Shown: piece after piece, positions 25,456-34,687 of the stretch
How positions within the stretch are numbered: position 1 is the stretch's first letter
How the letters are laid out: the number at the start of each line of letters is the position of its first letter
Origin: Desulfarculus sp.
GTDB lineage: Bacteria > Desulfobacterota > Desulfarculia > Desulfarculales > Desulfarculaceae
DNA length: 64,000 nucleotides
NCBI GenBank assembly: GCA_016218705.1
Contig: JACRDC010000037.1
Location: forward strand, 1 to 64,000
Direction of reading: 5' to 3'
Notes under the pieces: model-generated
The model's input: the letters and a program-made list of their open reading frames with translations, nothing else
Databases searched by the model: none
What the model was told of the DNA's origin: nothing
Made by a program: the position numbers and the translations under genes

Positions 25456-26064
25456 CTACTTGCCGCAGGAGTCGCCCCGCTGGCCCTCGAACTCGCGCAG
25501 GTAATTTTCGCAGTTGCGTTCCTTGAGGGGCGGCGGGGAGTAGTGGATGCCGTTCTTGTCGGCGTAGCCGAAGAAGTAGTTGACCACCGGGTGCCCGCGC
25601 TTGAGCCAGCCCACCATGCCGCCCTCGGTGCCGTCAGGGGCCTTGGCCACCACGTGGACGTTTTTGTAGCCCGTGCGGTAGAGGTAGCCGGCCACGAACT
25701 TGGCGTGGTACTCGGTGCGCGAGAAGACCCAGATTTCCGTGGTGGGCTCCTTGATTCTGCGGTGTATCAGCGAGACGTTGCCGGACTGGATGTGGCTGGA
25801 GCCCTCGATGTGGAAGGCGTTGAACTCGGGATGGCTGCGCACGTCCAGCAGGATGGTCTTGGAGGTGCCGGCCAGGACGTCCTCCCACTTCTTGTGCAGA
25901 TCGTCCACGGTCTTGAACTTGTCCTTGGGGATGGCCGCCGCGAACTCCTTGTGCAGGGCCTTGTCCGCCGCCACCAGGGGTGTGTCTTCCTCCTTGGCGG
26001 CGGCCGGGCTGGCCAGGCAGATCAAAAAAAATAGGCCCAGAAGTGAGGCCAGCAGGCGTTTCAT
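25456..26064 (-). CDS. Exported rhodanese-like protein lacking the active-site cysteine
   Basis: A 202-residue protein with a signal peptide (LLASLLGLFFLICLASPAAA) and a rhodanese fold: TILLDVRSHPEFNAFHIEGS is the classic start of the domain. In rhodaneses the loop after the next strand reads Cys-x4-[R/S]; here it is VFSRTEYHAK, so the cysteine is replaced and sulfurtransferase activity is unlikely. The C-terminus contains two cysteines (NCENY, DSCGK). ATG 26064 follows GGAGG; the longer reading to 26181 is rejected because the signal peptide would be internal. Role in the periplasm unknown. Confidence 0.8.
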   Translation of the reverse strand: MKRLLASLLGLFFLICLASPAAAKEEDTPLVAADKALHKEFAAAIPKDKFKTVDDLHKKWEDVLAGTSKTILLDVRSHPEFNAFHIEGSSHIQSGNVSLIHRRIKEPTTEIWVFSRTEYHAKFVAGYLYRTGYKNVHVVAKAPDGTEGGMVGWLKRGHPVVNYFFGYADKNGIHYSPPPLKERNCENYLREFEGQRGDSCGK

Positions 26065-26177
26065 CTGACTTACCTCCAGTTTTCGCGGTGTCCGCCCTGG
26101 ATGGCGATTGCTGCCAGTGGGCCGATTATAGCAACCGGCCAGGCCAAACTCAACCGCCCCGGCGGCCCCCCATGCCG

Positions 26178-26225
26178 CCAAAGACCCGTCCGCGCGGACC
26201 CGTCCGCGCGGTCTGTCCGCGCGGT
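26178..26225. repeat. Short tandem GC repeat
   Basis: Three adjoining units of about 14 bases around CCGTCCGCGCGG(A/T)C, with one unit beginning TGTCC. It lies just upstream of a candidate promoter for the YggT gene. Possibly a slippage-prone or regulatory repeat; no known family. Confidence 0.55.
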
Positions 26226-26226
26226 C

Positions 26227-26256
26227 TTGACAGCCGCTGGCCAGAGCATCACTATA
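26227..26256 (+). promoter_or_regulatory. Candidate promoter of the YggT gene
   Basis: TTGACA (26227-26232), 18-base spacer, ACTATA (26251-26256). Leader of about 85 bases to the YggT start. Confidence 0.45.
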
Positions 26257-26344
26257 GGGAGGCGGCCCTGCCCGGCTCTGGGCCGGCCATGTTCACGACA
26301 TTAAGACCGCTGGCCAGCCGCCCGCGGCCAAGGGGTGTTGACAC

Positions 26345-26629
26345 ATGATCCTGCTATTCAACCTGCTGCGGTTCGTGGATTGGCTTTTGGACATCTACAC
26401 CTGGGTCATCATCGCCGCGGCGGTGGTTACCTGGGTCAACCCCGACCCCGGCAACCCCATCGTGCGCTTCCTGCGCGGCGTCACCGAACCGGTGTTCCAC
26501 CGCATCCGCCGGCTCATCCCCACCAACTTCGGCGGCCTGGACATCGCGCCCTTGCTGCTCATCCTGGTCATTTACTTCGTGCAGCGGGTATTGATCGGCA
26601 GCCTCTTCTCCCTGTTCAAGACCATCTAG
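26345..26629 (+). CDS. yggT: YggT family membrane protein
   Basis: A 94-residue integral membrane protein with two hydrophobic segments. The family pattern is seen in TWVIIAAAVVTWVNPDPGNPIVRFLRGVTEP and the C-terminal GGLDIAPLLLILVIYFVQRVL. YggT/CcmK-type proteins have been linked to osmotic tolerance and cell division, but no biochemical function is firm. ATG 26345 follows AAGGGGTG. Two tandem repeats follow its stop directly. Confidence 0.88.
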   Translation: MILLFNLLRFVDWLLDIYTWVIIAAAVVTWVNPDPGNPIVRFLRGVTEPVFHRIRRLIPTNFGGLDIAPLLLILVIYFVQRVLIGSLFSLFKTI

Positions 26630-26630
26630 G

Positions 26631-26700
26631 CCCGGCGCCCGGGCTGGCATAACGGGTCGGGAGAGGCTATCCCCTTGGCCGAGCTTGAGGGCTCCCGTGG
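26631..26700 (+). repeat. Dispersed GC-rich intergenic repeat, copy R3
   Basis: First of two tandem copies with a 97-bp period. It reads CCCGGCGCCCGGGCTGGCAT, then AACGGGTCGGGAGAGGCTAT, CCCCTTGGCCGAGC and GGGCTCCCGTGG. CGGGAG and CTCCCG within it can pair. Shares its order of blocks with R1 and R2. Confidence 0.75.
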
Positions 26701-26727
26701 AGCGGCCCGCGTGGCAGCAAACCGGCC

Positions 26728-26797
26728 CCCGGCGCCCGGGCTGGCATGGCGGGTCGGGTGGGGCTATCCCCTTGGCCGGGCTCGCGGGCTGCCGTGG
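26728..26797 (+). repeat. Dispersed GC-rich intergenic repeat, copy R4
   Basis: The second tandem copy, about 85 percent identical to R3 over 70 bases. GGGCTGCCGTGG replaces GGGCTCCCGTGG. Confidence 0.75.
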
Positions 26798-26822
26798 GGG
26801 GGCTGGCACGGCCATGTAATGA

Positions 26823-26872
26823 CAAAGCGAAGCATTAACTTTAACTTTACTTAAAGCTATAGCTTCGCTTTG
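26823..26872. repeat. Inverted repeat with AT-rich loop
   Basis: Perfect 11-bp arms CAAAGCGAAGC (26823-26833) and GCTTCGCTTTG (26862-26872) around a 28-base AT-rich loop with TTAACTTTAACTTTA. It lies downstream of the minus-strand CheX gene. No T run follows on either strand, so it is not a textbook terminator. Confidence 0.6.
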
Positions 26873-26912
26873 CCCGCCATTGCCTGGCAAGGATAGCCTG
26901 GAAGCCGGGGAC

Positions 26913-27374
26913 CTAGTTGTTGAAGCATATCTCCACGATGAAGTGGCCGCCCGAGGTGGAGAAGGGGATGGCGATGGCCGGGCCGGTGGACATGTGCTTG
27001 ATGGTGTGGTTCTTGCCGCTGATGACCGTGGGAATGGCCCCCTTGAGGACATGACCCTTCTCGGCCAGCTCGCGGCGGGCGTCGCCGGAGATCATGTTGG
27101 TGATCTCGCCCACCGCGTCCTCCACCTCCTTGTTGATCTGGGTCACGCTCTCGCCGAACATGTTGCTGACGATCAGGCAGATGCAGCCCTCGGAAAAGGA
27201 GATGGACATGGAGCCCTCGGTCTCGCCGGTGATGCCGATGATGCCCGAGATGTCGCCGCCGGCCGGCCCATCTTTCTTGACATAGGGCTTGCCGGGGATG
27301 GACTCGGTAAAGGCCATGGTTTTTATTACGTTGGCCGTGGCCTTGAGAAAAGGGTTTATGAATTCTACGTTCAT
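26913..27374 (-). CDS. cheX: CheX family chemotaxis protein
   Basis: A 153-residue protein of the CheC/CheX family, which dephosphorylate CheY-P. It starts MNVEFINPFLKATANVIKTM and has the CheX core helix DAVGEITNMISGDARRELAE, where Glu and Asn are the catalytic pair, plus SISFSEGCICLIVSNMFGES. ATG 27374 follows AGGGGAACG. No other chemotaxis gene lies near; the lone receiver at 12145 is a possible partner by type only. Confidence 0.88.
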   Translation of the reverse strand: MNVEFINPFLKATANVIKTMAFTESIPGKPYVKKDGPAGGDISGIIGITGETEGSMSISFSEGCICLIVSNMFGESVTQINKEVEDAVGEITNMISGDARRELAEKGHVLKGAIPTVISGKNHTIKHMSTGPAIAIPFSTSGGHFIVEICFNN

Positions 27375-27490
27375 GAGAATCGTTCCCCTGCCAGGTTGGG
27401 CGCGGGTTGAAGGTGGCGCGCTGTGGACCCGCCAGGCCCTCCCCGGGGCTTGGCCTGGCTCGGCCCCTTGCCGGAGGGCGGATTGATATA

Positions 27491-27507
27491 GGATACCACA
27501 AGTATCC
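27491..27507. promoter_or_regulatory. Palindrome upstream of cheX
   Basis: GGATAC-CACAA-GTATCC, a 6-bp inverted repeat with a 5-base loop, located in the presumed cheX promoter region about 120 bases upstream of its start. It could be an operator. Confidence 0.35.
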
Positions 27508-27636
27508 AGGACGAAAGCAACACCATGTGAATTGCCCTGTCGTGGCAACTAATGGGTAAGCCCTTACTTTTATTTAGCATGGTCAGGACGGCAATACAAG
27601 CGCCCCGGCCGCCCAGCCTGACATTAGGGAGATAAA

Positions 27637-28209
27637 ATGGATTCCTGGCGTACCCTGAGGTCAAGCCTGGCCCTGGACCACCCCGTGCTGCGCGTGGAGC
27701 AGGTCACTCGCCAGCGGGCGGACGGCCTGAACCACGACTTCGTCATCCTGCGCGCCTCCGATTGGGTCAACGTGCTGCCGGTCACCCCCCAAGGCCAGGT
27801 GGTGCTCATCCGCCAGTGGCGCCAGGGCAGCCAGGCTCCCTCCTTGGAGATACCCGGCGGCATCGTGGACCCCGGCGAGAGCCCCCAAGAGGCTGGGGCG
27901 CGCGAGCTCCTGGAGGAGACGGGCTATGTGGCCGGCGAGCTGGTCCACCTGGGCCAGGTCAACCCCAACCCCGCCCTTTTCGACAATGCCTGCCATACGT
28001 TCCTGGCCCTGGAAGCCCAGCCCTTGGCCAGCCAGCGCCTGGACGACGGCGAGCGCATCGAGGTGCTCACCCGCTCGTTGGCCGACCTGCCCGGCCTGGT
28101 GGCCGACGGCTCCATAAACCACAGCCTGGTGCTCTCGGCCCTGTGCTTTTTCTGGCTCAGGGGGGGCTGGCCGCCGCCCGTGGCCCGATTTGGGGCTGCC
28201 CCCACTTAA
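27637..28209 (+). CDS. Nudix hydrolase, ADP-sugar pyrophosphatase type
   Basis: A 190-residue enzyme related to NudF/ADP-ribose pyrophosphatases. The Nudix box begins GGIVDPGESPQEAGA and continues ARELLEETG, about residues 74-96. The upstream strand VLPVTPQGQVVLIRQWRQG is typical of the NudF group, and NPALFDNACHTFLALE follows. ATG 27637 follows GGAGATAAA. Likely a housekeeping enzyme cleaving ADP-ribose. Confidence 0.9.
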   Translation: MDSWRTLRSSLALDHPVLRVEQVTRQRADGLNHDFVILRASDWVNVLPVTPQGQVVLIRQWRQGSQAPSLEIPGGIVDPGESPQEAGARELLEETGYVAGELVHLGQVNPNPALFDNACHTFLALEAQPLASQRLDDGERIEVLTRSLADLPGLVADGSINHSLVLSALCFFWLRGGWPPPVARFGAAPT

Positions 28210-28271
28210 GGTATTGTTTTGGCCAGCGCTTTGGTGTATGGCAATTCCAGCGCCCAGTTGGAGGAGATGCC

Positions 28272-29672
<1,401 letters not shown>

Positions 29673-29733
29673 ACCCTAGCTCCCCATTGTTCTGGCTGAC
29701 CGCCCGCAAGCCCGCGACCCCAAGGAGGTGACC

Positions 29734-32277
29734 TTGGCCCCCGACCTGCCGCCCTCGGCCCCGGAGCTGACATTTGATCTGCTCATGCGTTTCGAGGAGA
29801 CCCTCAAGCCGCCCTTCCGCCGCGCCCTGGCCAGTGGCCGCGTGGACCTGTTGCCCCCGCCCCAGGCCGACCCCAACTCCGACGAGCCCCTCAACCGGGC
29901 CGTGACCAAGGGCCGGGCCGTCTTCGACGAGCGGGGCGGGCGCCTGGTGGTGCCCCTGATGAGCGAGGGGCGCGCCCTGGGGCTCTTGGTCATCTGGGGG
30001 GTGGTGGCCGAGCAGTTGGTGCCGGCGGTGAGCCCCTTCCTGTCCTCCCTGGTGGAGTCCTCCCTGGACATGGTGCGCCTGCGCCTGGCCGCCGAGAGCG
30101 ACCCCATCACCGGCCTGTACAACGAGCCGGCCCTGGACGAGGCCCTGACCCACGCCCTGGGGCGGCTCAGCCCGGCCAAGCTGCGGGGCCGGCCAGCCTT
30201 GGACCGCCAGGGCCTGGACGAGGGCCTGGCGCTCCTGGCTTGTCAGCCCGAGGGCCTGCCGGCCATCCTGGAGCGCTACGGCCGGCGTTTCGGCGACCGC
30301 CTGCTCCGGGAGGTGGCGCGCAGAATCAACGGCCTGGGCCAGGAGGTAATCTGCGCCGCCCGGGTGGGGAACGCCTTTTTGGTGCTGGTGGCCGGAGGCT
30401 CGGCCCGGGCCCGGGAGCTGGCCGGGCGCCTGGCCAGCGCGGTCAAGGCCCTGGACCTGGCCCCGCCCCAGGGCGAGCCCTGGCGGGGGGGCCTGACCCT
30501 GGGGGCGGCCAGCCTGGGCGCCCAGGTCTGGGAGGGCGGCCAGGCCCCCGAGGCGGCGGCCATCCTGAAGAGCCGAGCCCTGCGCGCCCTGGAATGCGCC
30601 GCCCGCCTGGGCCTGGAGGAGACCCTGTTTTTCCACGAGATCGTGGACAAGGCCGGCCGGCTCACCGAGGTGCTGCCCCTGGACAGGGTGCGCCTGGACC
30701 TGGGCCGGGTGCACGGCCTGTTGGAGGGCGAGCGCTTCCAGGTGGCCGGCGGCCAGGAGGCCGGCGGGGCCGGCCAGGCCAAGGCCGAGGTCATGGTGGT
30801 GAGCGTGGGCGAGGCCGAGTCCCTGGCCGAGGTGGTCTCCCTGGGCGACCCCACCTGGAGCCTGCGCTCCGGCGACCGTTTGCGCCGTTTGGGGCACGAG
30901 GCCGCCACCCAGGTGGAGGCCGGTCTGGAGCGGGTGGTTATATTGAGCGGCCGCGAGATCAAGGTGAGCCTGGACGAGGTCACCGGCCTGGCCAATCACC
31001 GCTCCTTCATGGCCCTGTTCAGCGCCCTATGCGCCGAGAACAAGCCCCTGTGCGCGGTGCTCATGCGCGTGGAGGGCATGGAGGGCCTGCGGGAGATGGT
31101 GGGCCGGGTGGGGGCCGACACCCTGATGGGCACCCTGGCCGAGAGCGCCCGCGAGGTCTTCCCCCGCCACGAGCTGTTGGGCCGCTTCGCCCCCGACACC
31201 CTGGCGGCGCTTTTGCCCGGCCAGGAGCCGGCGGCGGCCCAGCAGTTGGCCCTGCGGGTGTTGCAGCGCCAGGCCCAGGGCAGTGAGCGCGTGCTGCGCG
31301 CCGGCGTGGGCTATCATCCCTGCCCGGGGTTTGCCGCCGCCGACTGCCTGGACAACGCCGCCAAGGCCCTGGTGCACGCCGGTTTCCTGGAGCCCGGCGC
31401 GGTGGTGATCTTCGACGCCGTGAGCCTCAACGTCAGCGGCGACGAGCTCTTCGGCCAGGGCCGCCTGCGCGAGGCCATCCGCGAGTACGAAAAGGCGCTC
31501 TTGCTCAACCCCCAGGAGCCCAACGTGCTCAACTCCCTGGGCGTGTGCTACGGCCACCTGGGCCAGGCCGACAAGGCCCTGGAGTTCTTCCAGCGGGTGC
31601 TGGTGGCCGCGCCCCAGGACTTCATGGCCCACTACAACCTTGGCTACGCCCTCATGGGCCAGGGCCGCCTGGCCGAGGCCCGCCAGAACCTGGAGCAGAG
31701 CCTGACCTTGGCCCCGGACCACGCCGACACCCTATTCCAACTGGGCCGTCTGGCCCAGGACGAGGGGCGCCTGGACACTGCCCTGGACCTCCTGGCCCGG
31801 GCCTCCCGCCAGCCGGGCTGCCGCCGGGCCGTGCACCGCCACCTGGGCGAGGCCCTGATTACCGCCGGCCGCTTCAGCGAGGCCGAGGAGGCCTTCAACC
31901 AGGCCGTGAAGGTCAACCCCAACGACGCCGCTGCCCTGTCGGGCCTGGCCGGCCTCTACCTGGAGCGCAAGGCCAATCGCGAGATCGCCCTGTCCCTGGC
32001 CCGCCGGGCGCGGGAGCTGGAGCCCCAGGCCTCCCGCCATCTGCGGGTCTTGGCCCAGGCCCTGGCCGGCCTGGACCGCTGGGAGGAGGCGGCCCAGCTT
32101 TTGCGCCAAGGGGTGGCCGAGCACGCCAGCGACGCCTTTCTGGCCCTGCAACTGGCCCGGGTGGAGGTGGCCCGCGGTCAGAAGGAGGCCGCCCGCGAGG
32201 AGTACCGCCGGGCCCTGGGCCTGGAGCCCAACCTGCAGGCCGCCCGCGAGGGATTGGCCTCGCTGGAGGAAGTATGA
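29734..32277 (+). CDS. Degenerate GGDEF-like and TPR-repeat protein
   Basis: An 847-residue cytoplasmic protein downstream of selA. An N-terminal GAF-like part (about 1-115) is followed by two segments that open like diguanylate cyclase domains, DPITGLYNEPALDEAL (about 125) and DEVTGLANHRSFMALF (about 418), but neither shows a GGDEF/GGEEF active site. Residues ~575 onward hold about seven TPR units (for example EAIREYEKALLLNPQEPNVLNS). It probably binds a nucleotide or partner protein. The likely start is TTG 29734, five bases after AGGAGG; the GTG at 29728 overlaps that site. Confidence 0.7.
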   Translation: MAPDLPPSAPELTFDLLMRFEETLKPPFRRALASGRVDLLPPPQADPNSDEPLNRAVTKGRAVFDERGGRLVVPLMSEGRALGLLVIWGVVAEQLVPAVSPFLSSLVESSLDMVRLRLAAESDPITGLYNEPALDEALTHALGRLSPAKLRGRPALDRQGLDEGLALLACQPEGLPAILERYGRRFGDRLLREVARRINGLGQEVICAARVGNAFLVLVAGGSARARELAGRLASAVKALDLAPPQGEPWRGGLTLGAASLGAQVWEGGQAPEAAAILKSRALRALECAARLGLEETLFFHEIVDKAGRLTEVLPLDRVRLDLGRVHGLLEGERFQVAGGQEAGGAGQAKAEVMVVSVGEAESLAEVVSLGDPTWSLRSGDRLRRLGHEAATQVEAGLERVVILSGREIKVSLDEVTGLANHRSFMALFSALCAENKPLCAVLMRVEGMEGLREMVGRVGADTLMGTLAESAREVFPRHELLGRFAPDTLAALLPGQEPAAAQQLALRVLQRQAQGSERVLRAGVGYHPCPGFAAADCLDNAAKALVHAGFLEPGAVVIFDAVSLNVSGDELFGQGRLREAIREYEKALLLNPQEPNVLNSLGVCYGHLGQADKALEFFQRVLVAAPQDFMAHYNLGYALMGQGRLAEARQNLEQSLTLAPDHADTLFQLGRLAQDEGRLDTALDLLARASRQPGCRRAVHRHLGEALITAGRFSEAEEAFNQAVKVNPNDAAALSGLAGLYLERKANREIALSLARRARELEPQASRHLRVLAQALAGLDRWEEAAQLLRQGVAEHASDAFLALQLARVEVARGQKEAAREEYRRALGLEPNLQAAREGLASLEEV

Positions 32278-32320
32278 CGAAGTTGGTCTTTGGCCGTCAT
32301 CGTTGTCAGCGAAACAAAGA

Positions 32321-32343
32321 CGGGCGGGGATAAACCCCGCCCG
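32321..32343 (-). terminator. Terminator hairpin, bidirectional type
   Basis: CGGGCGGGG-ATAAA-CCCCGCCCG, a 9-bp perfect stem. On the minus strand it is followed by TCTTTGTTT, fitting termination of the AEC transporter operon; for the plus-strand TPR gene the T run is weak. The same 23 bases occur at 42975-42997. Confidence 0.75.
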
Positions 32344-32360
32344 TGCCTTTCCTGGTGCGA

Positions 32361-32470
32361 GCCCTCGGCGGGAGCCGCCGGCCCTGGCTGGTGATACAGC
32401 GCCAACCGACCCGTCCATGCCTGCCCGGGCACCGGGCCGACCCGCATACGCCCAGCCCAGGCACTGGGCC
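32361..32470 (-). repeat. Dispersed GC-rich intergenic repeat, copy R6, with partial tandem unit
   Basis: On the minus strand it carries GGTGCCCGGGCAGGCATGGAC, GGGTCGGTTGGCGCTGTATC, CCAGCCAGGGCCGG and GGCTCCCGCC, matching R1 and R5. A partial second unit (32438-32470) repeats the 30-base block GACCCG...CACTGGGCC and runs up to the stop of the AEC transporter gene. Confidence 0.6.
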
Positions 32471-33396
32471 TAGGCGTGCAGGAGCACCAGCCACAGGGAG
32501 TAGGTGAGGGCCGACAGCGCGTGGGTCAGGGTGACGTTCTCCGAGGCCAGGGTCACGTCGCCGCCCAGGTGGCCGGCCATGATGACGCTGATGGTGGCCG
32601 TGGGCGAGGCCAGGAGGATCACCGTCACCTGCATGGGCAGCCCCCCCTGGCCGGCCAGCCAGAACAGCCCCCAGCCCACGGCGGGCATCACCAACAGTTT
32701 GAGCAGGGCGATCAGGGCCAGCAGGCGGCGGTTGCCGCCCAGGCGGCCCTGGCTGAGCTTGGCCCCGATAATCAAGAGCGCCAGGGGCAGGCCCAGGCCG
32801 GCCAGGATGTTCAGGGTCTGGTCCAGCACCCTGGGCAGGGGCAGCCCGCTGAGGGAGTAGGCCAGGCCCAGGGCCGAGGCGCCGATGATGGGGCTCATCA
32901 GGACGGCCTTGACCGGCGAGGATCCCTGGGTGGCCCCTCCCCCCCAGTGGTGCAGGGTCAGCACGGCCAGGAGGTTCTGCATGATGATGATGACCGCCAC
33001 CACCAGGGCCGCGGCGTTGAGTCCGGCCTGGCCCAGGGCGTAGTAGACCACCGCCAGGCCGATGTAGGCCTGGTTGCCGTGGATGGCGCCCTGGATGAAG
33101 GAGGCCCGGGTGGGCTCGCGGCCTTTTGCCGCGCCCAGGGCCAGGCGGCCGGCGGCCACGGCCAGGAGCCAGCCCAGGGTGACGCCCAAGAGGGCCAGCA
33201 GCATGGGCAGGGGGTGCAGGGCCTCGCTCAGGGGGGCCTTGGCCACGGCGCGGAAGATCAGGGCCGGGATGGCCAGGTTGTAGGCCAGGCGGTTGGCCGG
33301 CTCGATGAACTGGGCCGGGAACCAGCCCCGGCGCGCGCCGGCGATGCCCAGGCCGATCACCAAGAAGATGGGCAGGATGCTGGTCAGCACGGCCAT
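32470..33396 (-). CDS. AEC (auxin efflux carrier) family transporter
   Basis: A 308-residue membrane protein of the AEC family (bacterial malonate/organic acid or amino acid exporters) with about ten helices. Characteristic stretches are ILPIFLVIGLGIAGARRGW, NRLAYNLAIPALIFRAVAKAPL and the second-half SPTATISVIMAGHLGGD. ATG 33396 lies seven bases after the glycosyltransferase stop, so it is co-transcribed with polysaccharide genes; a role there is not evident. The frame upstream of 33396 overlaps the glycosyltransferase and is rejected. Confidence 0.88.
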   Translation of the reverse strand: MAVLTSILPIFLVIGLGIAGARRGWFPAQFIEPANRLAYNLAIPALIFRAVAKAPLSEALHPLPMLLALLGVTLGWLLAVAAGRLALGAAKGREPTRASFIQGAIHGNQAYIGLAVVYYALGQAGLNAAALVVAVIIIMQNLLAVLTLHHWGGGATQGSSPVKAVLMSPIIGASALGLAYSLSGLPLPRVLDQTLNILAGLGLPLALLIIGAKLSQGRLGGNRRLLALIALLKLLVMPAVGWGLFWLAGQGGLPMQVTVILLASPTATISVIMAGHLGGDVTLASENVTLTHALSALTYSLWLVLLHA

Positions 33397-33403
33397 GGCC
33401 GGC

Positions 33404-34687
33404 TCAGTCCCTCTGGCCGGCGGCGGCCAGGGCTTGGTCCAGGGCGCGGGCCAATTGCCCGGCCAGGACGCGGCGGTCAAAGGCCCCGGGGGGGGCCGCC
33501 AGAGGGGCGGGTGGATCGCGCAGCCAGCCGGCCAACAGGCCGGCCAAATCACTGGGCTGGCCGGGCTGCACCACGGCGCCAGCGTTCGTGGCCTCCACGA
33601 TCTGACTGGCCGCGCCCCGGGGCAATATGCCCAGCACTGGCCGCCGCACGGCCAGGTACTCGAAGAGCTTGGCCGGCACCATCAACTCCAGGCCGGGCAG
33701 GCCGGCCAGGGTCAGGACCAGCACGTCGGCCCCGGCCATGCGCCGGATCACCTGGTGGTGGGGTTCGTAGGGCAGCACCCGCACGTTCAGCCCCTCCAGG
33801 CCGGGGTCCACCACCTGGCCGGGCACCACCCGGCCCACGATCTCCACCGCATAGCCCCGGCGCTGGGCCGGGCTCAGGAGGGCAAAGGCCGCCCATAAAT
33901 CGTCCAGGGGGTGGGACTGGAAGACCGTGCCCGTGTACAGGAGCTTCAGGGGCCGGCCATCCCGGGGGGGCGGGCCGGCGGGGGCGTCCTTCAGGACGGC
34001 GAAGTCCTCCAGGTCGTAGCCGTTGGGTATCCACACATACTTGGCCGCCGGGCCGCCGTGACGCCGCCTGAGGCCCTCGGTCATCTCCGGGGTGTTGCCG
34101 ATGACCCGGCTGGCCGCGCCCACCAGGAGGCCCTCCAGGCGGCGCACCAGCATCTGCCACAGCCGGCCGCCGCCCTTGGCCGCGAAGCCCTTGCTGAAGA
34201 AGCCGCTCCAGTCGTCGCGGAAGTCCAACACCAGGGGCAGGCCATGCCAGCGGGCCACGGCCCAGCCCAGCACAAAGGCCGAGAAGGGCGGGCCGGTGAC
34301 CAGCACCGCGTCGGCCTGGTAACGCCGGGCGGCCATTATGGCGCCGTAGAGGGCCGTGGGCAGCCACAGCACGTGGCGGTCGGGGAACAAGAGGCCCGAG
34401 GCCAGGGCCTTGAGGCGGGTCGAGAGGCCGGCGCCCCGGGCCTCCCCGCTGGTGGAGGCCTCGGCGGGGGCCGGCGGCTCGCAACTGGGCAGGCGGCGCA
34501 CCACCTGGCCGGGCGGCAGGTCGCGGGCCAGGCTGGGGTCCAGGACCGGCACCGAGGGCCGGTCCGGGGTGAGCACCACCGGGCGCCAGCCAAAGCCGCC
34601 CAGGTACTTGACGAATTTGAGCGCGCGCTGCACGCCCGCCCCGCCGGCCGGCGGGAATATGTAGCTGACCAGCAGGACCGTCTTCAT
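33404..34687 (-). CDS. Glycosyltransferase family 4
   Basis: A 427-residue GT-B glycosyltransferase. The N-terminus VSYIFPPAGGAGVQRALKFVKYL is the acceptor-side motif common to a GT4 subgroup; the donor domain has KLLYTGTVFQ and PAKLFEYLAVRRPVLGI, in which the Glu of the E-x7-E region is seen. ATG 34687 overlaps the stop of the preceding GT4 gene by four bases (ATGA). The donor sugar is unknown. Confidence 0.9.
   Translation of the reverse strand: MKTVLLVSYIFPPAGGAGVQRALKFVKYLGGFGWRPVVLTPDRPSVPVLDPSLARDLPPGQVVRRLPSCEPPAPAEASTSGEARGAGLSTRLKALASGLLFPDRHVLWLPTALYGAIMAARRYQADAVLVTGPPFSAFVLGWAVARWHGLPLVLDFRDDWSGFFSKGFAAKGGGRLWQMLVRRLEGLLVGAASRVIGNTPEMTEGLRRRHGGPAAKYVWIPNGYDLEDFAVLKDAPAGPPPRDGRPLKLLYTGTVFQSHPLDDLWAAFALLSPAQRRGYAVEIVGRVVPGQVVDPGLEGLNVRVLPYEPHHQVIRRMAGADVLVLTLAGLPGLELMVPAKLFEYLAVRRPVLGILPRGAASQIVEATNAGAVVQPGQPSDLAGLLAGWLRDPPAPLAAPPGAFDRRVLAGQLARALDQALAAAGQRD

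Noticed and set aside
30276-30995. Minus-strand frame inside the GGDEF/TPR gene
   Set aside because: Arg/Ser/Pro-rich shadow translation without start signal or family.
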